Shown piece after piece: positions 50,204 to 57,024 of a DNA stretch of 64,000 nucleotides (the first letter of the stretch is position 1; each line of letters begins with the position of its first letter). The position numbers and the translations under genes were made by a program. The notes beneath the pieces were generated by a model. That model worked only from the letters and a program-made list of their open reading frames with translations. It was not told where the DNA came from and made no database searches. Source of the DNA: JAPOXR01 sp963662395 (GTDB lineage: Bacteria; Pseudomonadota; Alphaproteobacteria; Rhodobacterales; Rhodobacteraceae); contig OY759511.1 of NCBI GenBank assembly GCA_963662395.1, forward strand, positions 2,666,001-2,730,000, read 5' to 3'.

Positions 50204-50340
50204 TAGTTACAAAAATTCACGCAACGCCAGACACGGCCCTGCGGGATCTGAGATTCAGTCTTCCAGATGCGGTTGAAGGCATGTCGGTCAATAGGCGGCG
50301 GGGCCGTGTCGGCCCGGGATGCCAGCATGGAGGTCGGCGA

Positions 50341-50371
50341 TGGCAGACTCCCACGGCGCGAAGCGCCGGGT
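50341..50371 (+). repeat. 31-bp direct repeat, left of the IetAS-type pair
   Basis: Starts TGGCAGACTCCC and ends GCGAAGCGCCGGGT. It matches 54409-54439 at 27 of 31 positions in the same orientation. It contains a small hairpin (CGGCGC-GAA-GCGCCG). It lies 28 bp beyond the protease stop codon. Confidence 0.75.
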
Positions 50372-50398
50372 TTTATCAACGGAACAGTGTCTGGTTGG

Positions 50399-52900
50399 TC
50401 AAATGCGTTGAGTAATCCGTGCAGCGGTTCGAATGTCGGCAATCTCTACGCCGTATGCCAATAAGGACTGTCGAAGATCATTGAATACGGGCTGTTGTCG
50501 GTCTGGATCAGAAATAGTCAGAATAGCCGTGAACGGAACTCCAAGCTCGGGCATTTCTTCGTTTGAACGTGTCAGATATTCAACGAACAGTCGCCAATTC
50601 GATGAATTTCCAACACCCCTTGGCATGGTCTTGGCAAATACCTTTACGGGGCTCCATTTTAGTCCATGCTTGATCAACTCGGCTTCGACGACAGGTGCCT
50701 CACCTTTTCCAGGCAAATAGACCGGGTCCAGGCGACCTATCCATTTGCCATCAGGCTTTTGTTGCTGAAGTGATGCATTTACGTTGACTCGTACGAACTC
50801 AGATCCAAACTTCGTGTCAAGAGGAGGTGTTGAAACCAGGGTAAGGCGAGCTCCGCCTCGGCAACGTCCATCCGGCCTTGCAAGAGATGCTGGCCATGCA
50901 AATTGGAAGACAACTTGCTGTCTTGGTCTAATTCGTGAGGCAAAGACCATGGTAATTGAATGATCATCAGTCTCAAGAGTTCTTTCTGCCGACATTGGCA
51001 TACCAAAGCCTACCAAGTCTCGGGCCACAGAGATCAACGGCTTGGACTGAAGTGGCCTTGGGATCTGCGAGTGGTGAATCAGAAGGGCTAACAGTGTTTC
51101 CCGAGAAACTCTTCCCTCAATTGCGCTCTCAAGAACTGCCGCGGTTTTTGCAACTAGAGGGGTTGCATAGCTTGTTCCCTGAATGCTCGTTACTTCACCG
51201 CCCGGAAACACAGAATACAGACCGCTTTCAAGGCCCGGGGCTGGGGTGCCGGAACCTCCAACGTGAGCTAGATCTGGCTTTACTCCCGTTCTCAGGCCCG
51301 GACCTCGACGACTGTAACACGCTGGAGCATATGGAATTGACGTAGGCAGTCCAGGTGGATTTAGGGCCGCCACGGAAACATTTTTTATACTTTGGGCTGG
51401 TGCGTAAAGTCGATCGTCAGTTGCTACAGCAAGATTGGCAAGCGCCTGGGTCTCGTTTCTTGGCCACTCTGGCCTATAGTAGCCCGCGTCGATATTGCCT
51501 GCAGACAAGAATATAATGGCATCATTCTCCTCGGCAATGTCATCTAACCGGGCAGTATATCGATCATATGACCCAAGCTCTGCAGGTCGTTTCAGGTTAA
51601 TGCTCATATTGAAGATCCGGACATCATGCTGATTTGTCACGTCGCTTATGGCTGCTTCGATTTCGTCGAATAGCTGCGAAGTCCCTCCCGGATAATACAT
51701 GACAAATGAATTGGAAGTGTCGTCGGGCAAGACATCGATGTCCACGAGTTCGGCACCGTCCGGCTCTGGACAGCACGAAACGCCGTTCAGCAACCTGCCT
51801 GCAACTGCAAGCCCGCCAATTGATGTGCCGTGCGAAAGTTCCCGGTCTGCAGAAGAGAGGAAGCCCCATTGTCCAATTATCCAGTTTGAAAGCGTTGGGT
51901 CCAGGCCGCCGTCAATGATGCCTATTCGTGGATAAGATACTCCGGCTTTTCTTTGAGGAAGCGTTGGTGCAACCGGGAAAGTGCGCACCGACTCCCCGGT
52001 CGACCTCGCAACAATTCCTGGCAACGAAATCGATCTGACCAAGGGGTGTGTGTCGAGGAATCGCAGCAAGTTCCGATGCCGTTCTTCGGACGGGTCGAAC
52101 GGGGCAATGTCGCGACGGCTGGCGAAACGTCTTGATGGGTTCAACCTGACATTCGGTGTCGCGTCTGATTGATGGATGCGAACGGAGAGCATGGCATGCG
52201 AACGAGCAGGCGTGGTCCGTCGCTCGACGGTGAGCCCATGTTCCAATGCATTCAGCCCATCCCTGAAGGACTGGAACATTCGTCTGCGACTATCGGTCAG
52301 TGAATCCATCGTGCCGTGTGGAGGCGGCGTGTCGAACAGTTCAACCTCGTAGCTGCCACCGGTTGCCGGGTCGGATAACCATTCAATAGCATCTCTCAAT
52401 GAGAAATCCCTCCGATCACGGTCACCAAACAACTCGATCCTTTCGATCGCACCGGCCTCGCTTCTGATCGGGGTTGGAAATGGCACATTCCGGTCTTGCG
52501 ACTCATCGTATCTCCAGAGGGTTTCGTCCTCGGCACGTCCCAGAATATCTGCAACCGACAACAGGGATGAAGGTGACGCTTCGATGATCATCACTCCCAG
52601 GTCCCCGCCACCGACCGTCGGCGTCACGCTTGGTTTGAAGAGCGCATTTTGTGGTCTATGGCTCTTGGCCCAGGCGTCCTTGCGCAGGATCACTTTCACA
52701 TATCCGATATCTGTCAATTGAGCCGACTCCAGACCGCTGGCAATCGCATGCAATTGAGAGATCAGATGGTGCTTGTGCAGTTTGAATTCCGTGTCCCGCT
52801 TTGCAAAAAAGTCGCGTCTTGACCCACCACCACCCGCCTCGCGGCGTTCATTGAAGTTTTCGGGATTGAGAATGATCTGAACCGGGTTAGCCATTTCCAT
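50399..52900 (-). CDS. ietS: Subtilisin-like serine protease of an IetAS-type system
   Basis: S8-family protease, 833 residues, no signal peptide, hence cytoplasmic. The catalytic triad is visible: Asp in RIGIIDGGLD (about residue 328), His in ELSHGTSIGGLAVAG (about 357), Ser in IQGTSYATPLVAKTA (about 575). About 320 N-terminal residues and 230 C-terminal residues flank the catalytic domain without a recognisable fold. Pairing with an upstream AAA ATPase matches IetS/IetA, described for plasmid stability in Agrobacterium and later reported as anti-phage. It overlaps the ATPase gene by 14 bp. IS5 copies lie directly downstream. Confidence 0.82.
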   Translation of the reverse strand: MEMANPVQIILNPENFNERREAGGGGSRRDFFAKRDTEFKLHKHHLISQLHAIASGLESAQLTDIGYVKVILRKDAWAKSHRPQNALFKPSVTPTVGGGDLGVMIIEASPSSLLSVADILGRAEDETLWRYDESQDRNVPFPTPIRSEAGAIERIELFGDRDRRDFSLRDAIEWLSDPATGGSYEVELFDTPPPHGTMDSLTDSRRRMFQSFRDGLNALEHGLTVERRTTPARSHAMLSVRIHQSDATPNVRLNPSRRFASRRDIAPFDPSEERHRNLLRFLDTHPLVRSISLPGIVARSTGESVRTFPVAPTLPQRKAGVSYPRIGIIDGGLDPTLSNWIIGQWGFLSSADRELSHGTSIGGLAVAGRLLNGVSCCPEPDGAELVDIDVLPDDTSNSFVMYYPGGTSQLFDEIEAAISDVTNQHDVRIFNMSINLKRPAELGSYDRYTARLDDIAEENDAIIFLSAGNIDAGYYRPEWPRNETQALANLAVATDDRLYAPAQSIKNVSVAALNPPGLPTSIPYAPACYSRRGPGLRTGVKPDLAHVGGSGTPAPGLESGLYSVFPGGEVTSIQGTSYATPLVAKTAAVLESAIEGRVSRETLLALLIHHSQIPRPLQSKPLISVARDLVGFGMPMSAERTLETDDHSITMVFASRIRPRQQVVFQFAWPASLARPDGRCRGGARLTLVSTPPLDTKFGSEFVRVNVNASLQQQKPDGKWIGRLDPVYLPGKGEAPVVEAELIKHGLKWSPVKVFAKTMPRGVGNSSNWRLFVEYLTRSNEEMPELGVPFTAILTISDPDRQQPVFNDLRQSLLAYGVEIADIRTAARITQRI

Positions 52901-54173
52901 TATCCCCGTCGCCTGCTGCCAATGGCTTGCGAAGCTTGCGACTGACCGTGGATTTGTCTTTGCCTGTTACTTCGGCGATATCGGCTATGGTAAAACCAAG
53001 GTCGTGGTCATTTCTCAGAGCATGAACCAAGCCTTGAAATCCGACCGTCAGCACCCGGTTTCGTTCAGAATCGACACGAGCGCTGTTACGAATGCCGAAA
53101 TTTCGCAGTATCCGGACTACGTCTGCGCGGCCCTCCTCGTCCATTAACAATGCCATTTTGTATGCCCTCGCCAGGAGTTCGATCTCGGCACCCGTGCGAC
53201 CATTGGTAACCCATGCTATTAACCGAACGTGACTAGCGGGAACTTCGGCGGGGGCAAGGAAATGACGGGCAAGTTCAACCCGGACCTTGAAGCCTGGCGC
53301 TGGAATCTCGAGTTGAACCTCGAACCTTCGCCACACGGCCGGGTCAAGCAGGCGCTCGTGATTCGTGACCCCAATGGTCAGACCGACGCGGCTGCGTGAG
53401 TCCAGGTTCTGGAGCAGAGCGTTTACCACCCGCTTGATTTCTCCAACTTCCTGCGGGTCGTCTCGAAGCTTTGCAATTGCGTCAAACTCGTCCAGCAGAA
53501 GTACGCAGTGATGACGATTGGCAAAATCAAACAGATTGCCAATATTGCGCGCGGTCGTTCCGAGAAACGATGAGACCAGCCCGTCCAGCCGGGCCGCGAC
53601 GACCGGAAGTCCAAGTTCCCGGGTGAGCCACAGCGCCACATGAGTCTTCCCGGTTCCGGGTTCGCCGTGGACCAGGCACGACATTGGCGGATCAATTCCA
53701 ATTGGACTGGGGCCTCCAAGAATTGCCCATTCTTCGACAATTGTGTCCAATGCATTCGCGACATCATCTTCGAACAATGGACGATCCTTCTGGATGTCCT
53801 CCGGAAACAAGATTTCGGCCAAGGGCACAGACGTCTCTCGATCAACAGGCAGTGGCGAGTTCGAATGCAGGTGTTCCTCGGGCATTCGAGCGCGCGATCT
53901 TGTCAACCGAGCCGGTGCAAATTCGCTGTGTCTTTCCGCAGCATTGAGCAACCGGTCAAGCGATGACGCCTGCCTGGTCTCGCCTTGTCCCAACAGTTCA
54001 TCTCTCAGTCTTTCGACCTGTCTTCGAATTGCCGGATTGGCATCCGCCATCGCCGCGCGGCAGAGAGCCTGAACTATCGAGAAGTGTTCCATGTCACCAA
54101 ATTGTTGGTAAGATGCGAATTCTTGTTGCGTCTGTATCACATGTAGTTGCAATAATCTATCAATAATATGCAT
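52887..54173 (-). CDS. ietA: AAA family ATPase of an IetAS-type system
   Basis: 428-residue AAA+ ATPase. An N-terminal helical region (about 1-120) is followed by the ATPase core: Walker A HGEPGTGKTHVALW (about residues 171-184), Walker B CVLLLDEFDAIAKL (about 226-239), sensor region TIGVTNHERLLDP, and arginine-finger-like VWRRFEVQLEIPAPG. The C-terminus ends in a helix-turn-helix, FTIADIAEVTGKDKSTVSRK, so it may also bind DNA and regulate its own operon. It overlaps the protease gene, implying a fixed ratio of the two products. In IetAS the ATPase is thought to restrain or direct the protease. Confidence 0.83.
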   Translation of the reverse strand: MHIIDRLLQLHVIQTQQEFASYQQFGDMEHFSIVQALCRAAMADANPAIRRQVERLRDELLGQGETRQASSLDRLLNAAERHSEFAPARLTRSRARMPEEHLHSNSPLPVDRETSVPLAEILFPEDIQKDRPLFEDDVANALDTIVEEWAILGGPSPIGIDPPMSCLVHGEPGTGKTHVALWLTRELGLPVVAARLDGLVSSFLGTTARNIGNLFDFANRHHCVLLLDEFDAIAKLRDDPQEVGEIKRVVNALLQNLDSRSRVGLTIGVTNHERLLDPAVWRRFEVQLEIPAPGFKVRVELARHFLAPAEVPASHVRLIAWVTNGRTGAEIELLARAYKMALLMDEEGRADVVRILRNFGIRNSARVDSERNRVLTVGFQGLVHALRNDHDLGFTIADIAEVTGKDKSTVSRKLRKPLAAGDGDNGNG

Positions 54174-54408
54174 TTAGGCACAAGACTTTTGCAGAAGCAA
54201 TTTTTCGTGGTGCACGATTCTTCGAACAATTGGCAGAACCGGTTCCGTGACATGACACTGGTCCGCGGTCTGCCAGTTGCGGTGACGCCATCATCGAGGC
54301 TAGTCAAAGAATGGCCAGCTGGCGGCGACTGCGCCAAGAGCGGACTCCTCGCCTCCCTGTGTGCCAACACTGGTTGGGGCGTCCTGCAGGATCCATTTCG
54401 AGTTCCGG

Positions 54409-54439
54409 TGGCAGGCTCTCCCGGTGCGAAGCGCCGGGT
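54409..54439 (+). repeat. 31-bp direct repeat, right of the IetAS-type pair
   Basis: Second copy of the repeat at 50341-50371 (27 of 31 identical), 236 bp upstream of the ATPase start. Together the copies enclose exactly the protease-ATPase pair. Confidence 0.75.
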
Positions 54440-54447
54440 CTGCTTGC

Positions 54448-55362
54448 CTACCGGTAATAGGTGGTGACCACGTGGCGGGCTTCGGCGAAGAAGAGCCAGC
54501 GGGCGATGCCGGTGCCGGCGAGCTGTGCCAGGCATGCGAGGATTGCCAGGGTCGTGGATCCGGGGCCCAGGAGATCGATGGCCAGGATGGCGGTGGCCAG
54601 CAGGCAGCCGAGCAGGAGGGAAATCATGCGCAGTTTCCGCGCATGGCGGCGGGCAACCACGTATCCCATCTCGTCCAGCAGGTAGTTGCTGCCGGTATGT
54701 GGTGGCTCGAACGGGCGGATCTGGCCAAGATGGCCGAGACCGGTGGCGGTGGCGGTGCTCGTGGCACCGTCTCCGGCCAGGTCGAGGCGTGTCCACCAGC
54801 CGAATGTCAGCCCCCAGGCCACGAGGTTCAGCCCGATGGCGACCAGGGTGATGTCGATCAGCCCTGTCGCCATCGGGCTGCCGAAGAGAGCGGTGGCAAG
54901 AAAGGCACCGCTGGCGCCGGCGGCGGACAGGTAGACCAGCGGGGTCAGGGTAGTGTTCCATGATGGCACCGCCCGCAGCTGGGCGTAGATCATCGCCGTG
55001 GCAAACACGGCCGCTGCCGAAAGAAGTGCCGTGGCGAGGCCCCACCACGGGGCGCCGGGCATTGGCGTCAACGAGGCGACGGCAAAGGCCAGCAGCGCCG
55101 CGAGCGCCGCCGGGGCCAGTATACCTTCCCGGGACAGCCATGATGATCGCCACTGCGAAAATGCCCGCCAGGCCCGCAATGGACGGCGCAGGTGAAACAC
55201 CGAACAGCACAGACCTCCGCCGGTGAGGATGATGGCGGCCAGGGTTGCCAGGATGATCTCGACGAAATCTGGCGGGTGAAGCAGCAGGCCGGTCCAGAAT
55301 GCGAGGCCGAGGCCGGCACCTGACAGGGTCGAAAACAGGATAATGGAGATCGCCGGATGCAT
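54448..55362 (-). CDS. soeC: SoeC-like membrane anchor (DmsC/NrfD-type)
   Basis: Quinone-reactive membrane subunit, 304 residues with eight hydrophobic segments, of the DmsC family. It anchors the molybdoenzyme to the inner face of the membrane and passes electrons to quinone. DmsC-like blocks include FHLRRPLRAWRAFSQWRSSW with LSREGI, and a C-terminal RWLFFAEARHVVTTYYR. It follows the SoeB-like gene by 14 bp. A DMSO-reductase anchor is the alternative, disfavoured because the SoeA-like subunit lacks a Tat signal. Confidence 0.83.
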   Translation of the reverse strand: MHPAISIILFSTLSGAGLGLAFWTGLLLHPPDFVEIILATLAAIILTGGGLCCSVFHLRRPLRAWRAFSQWRSSWLSREGILAPAALAALLAFAVASLTPMPGAPWWGLATALLSAAAVFATAMIYAQLRAVPSWNTTLTPLVYLSAAGASGAFLATALFGSPMATGLIDITLVAIGLNLVAWGLTFGWWTRLDLAGDGATSTATATGLGHLGQIRPFEPPHTGSNYLLDEMGYVVARRHARKLRMISLLLGCLLATAILAIDLLGPGSTTLAILACLAQLAGTGIARWLFFAEARHVVTTYYR

Positions 55363-55376
55363 GGAGGTCCCGCAGG

Positions 55377-56123
55377 TCAGATCTTCTCGAGCATGCGGTC
55401 GACCCAGGCCAGCAGACCCTGCGGCTCCGACAATTCGGTATCGGCGGTGCGGGTGGTATGGCCGGCCAGCCGGGAGGCTCCGGAACGCTCGCCGGGAAGA
55501 AGATACTTGTTGGTCGGTCGGGTGGCCTGCTCGGGCATCAGATCAATCCCGCCGCGCTCGGCAGTCAGCCGGGAGACCGTCGAGTCCGGGTCATCGAAAT
55601 CGCCGAAATGGCGGGCATTGGCCGGGCAGGCCCGCACGCAGGCCGGCTCGCGATCCTCCTCGGGAATGTTCTCGTTGTAGATGCGGTCGACGCATAGCGT
55701 GCATTTCTTCATCACGCCGGCAGAGGGGTCCATTTCCCTTGCCCCGTACGGGCAGGCCCAGGCACACAGCCCGCAGCCCATGCATTTCGATTCATCCACC
55801 AGCACGATGCCGTCTTCCGACCGCTTGAAGGAGGCGCCGGTCGGGCAGACGGTGACGCAAGGCGCGTCGTCACAATGCAGGCAGCTCTTGGGGAAATGCA
55901 CGATGGCGGCATCGGCCCCTTCGCCGGCCTCGTAGGAATGGACCCGGTTCAGCCAGGCGCCCGACGGGTCAACCCCCCAGGGATCGCTGTCGGCCAGCGC
56001 CGAGCCGTAGCCGCCGGAATTCCAGGCCTTGCAGTTGACGACGCAGGCATGACACCCGACGCAGATATCAAGATCGACGACCAGGCCGAGTCGGCGGTCG
56101 GTTGACGAAGGAAGCGAGGTCAT
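55377..56123 (-). CDS. soeB: SoeB-like iron-sulfur subunit
   Basis: Electron-transfer subunit with four [4Fe-4S] clusters, 248 residues. Cys groups appear as CVGCHACVVNCKAW (about residues 18-31), CLHCDDAPCVTVCPTGA, CMGCGLCAWACPYGAREMDP and CTLCVDRIY...CVRACPANARHF. The C-terminal 60 residues are specific to this group. It carries electrons from the molybdenum subunit to the SoeC-like anchor. It lies 58 bp after trpC, which separates it from soeA. Confidence 0.88.
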   Translation of the reverse strand: MTSLPSSTDRRLGLVVDLDICVGCHACVVNCKAWNSGGYGSALADSDPWGVDPSGAWLNRVHSYEAGEGADAAIVHFPKSCLHCDDAPCVTVCPTGASFKRSEDGIVLVDESKCMGCGLCAWACPYGAREMDPSAGVMKKCTLCVDRIYNENIPEEDREPACVRACPANARHFGDFDDPDSTVSRLTAERGGIDLMPEQATRPTNKYLLPGERSGASRLAGHTTRTADTELSEPQGLLAWVDRMLEKI

Positions 56124-56181
56124 CGGACCCGGCTCCTCGTGCGATCCCGGCGCCGGGACGGGAATATGACCGTTTGGGGCA

Positions 56182-57012
56182 TCAGCATTGCCTCCTGCCG
56201 CGTGCGTCCCGGATCGGATCGGCGGCGGCCAGGCTCCGCAGCGCCGCCTCCGGATCGTTCTGGCGCATCAGCGATTCACCGATCAGGAATGCCTGCGCTC
56301 CCGCCTCCTGCGCCGTTGCCAGGTCTTCCCTGCCGTGAAGCCCGCTCTCGGCCACCACCAGCCTTCCCTCCTTGCTGGCCAGCGGTGCCAGCCTGGCCGT
56401 GGTGGAGAGGCTGGTCTCGAGCGATTTCAGGTCGCGGTTGTTGATGCCCAACAGCGGGGAGCGAAGGCGAAACGCCCGCTCGAGTTCGGCCTCGTCATGC
56501 ACCTCGACCAGCACATCCATGCTCCATTCGAAAGCTGCCGACTCGATCTCGGCAGCAAGCCCGTCTTCCAGCGCCGCCATGATGACCAGGATACAGTCGG
56601 CGCCGAGCATCCTCGATTCGGCAACCTGCCAGGTGTCGATCATGAAATCCTTGCGCAATACCGGCAGGCGGACCGACTCCCGTGCCCGCACCAGATCACG
56701 GTCATCGCCGGCGAAGAATTCCCGGTCGGTCAACACCGACATGCAGGCAGCTCCTCCCCGCTCATAGGCAAGGGCAACATCTTCCACCTCGAGGTCGGTC
56801 CTGATGGCTCCCTTGCTCGGCGATGCCTTCTTGAACTCGGCAATGATCGCATGGCCGCCCCCGGCGGCCCGGGATGCCAGGGCATCGGCGAACGGACGCG
56901 GCTCTGCGGCCTGGCGCGCCTTCCTGCCCACCTCGCCGGATGTCAGCCGCGATTTGCGCTCGGCGACATGCAGCCGCTTGCGCTCGCAAATCCTGTCGAG
57001 GGCACTAGCCAT
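56182..57012 (-). CDS. trpC: Indole-3-glycerol phosphate synthase
   Basis: Ring closure of CdRP to indole-3-glycerol phosphate in tryptophan synthesis. It is a 276-residue TIM barrel with intact active-site segments: IAEFKKASPSKGAI (about residues 55-68), VLRKDFMID, DVLVEVHDEAEL, LLGINNRDLKSL, VVAESGL and FLIGESLM. It begins 12 bp after the soeA stop and is read in the same direction as soeB. Alphaproteobacterial trpC normally lies with trpD or moaC/moeA, so its place inside a sulfite dehydrogenase operon is unusual. Confidence 0.94.
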   Translation of the reverse strand: MASALDRICERKRLHVAERKSRLTSGEVGRKARQAAEPRPFADALASRAAGGGHAIIAEFKKASPSKGAIRTDLEVEDVALAYERGGAACMSVLTDREFFAGDDRDLVRARESVRLPVLRKDFMIDTWQVAESRMLGADCILVIMAALEDGLAAEIESAAFEWSMDVLVEVHDEAELERAFRLRSPLLGINNRDLKSLETSLSTTARLAPLASKEGRLVVAESGLHGREDLATAQEAGAQAFLIGESLMRQNDPEAALRSLAAADPIRDARGRRQC

Positions 57013-57024
57013 GCGACCACCTGC

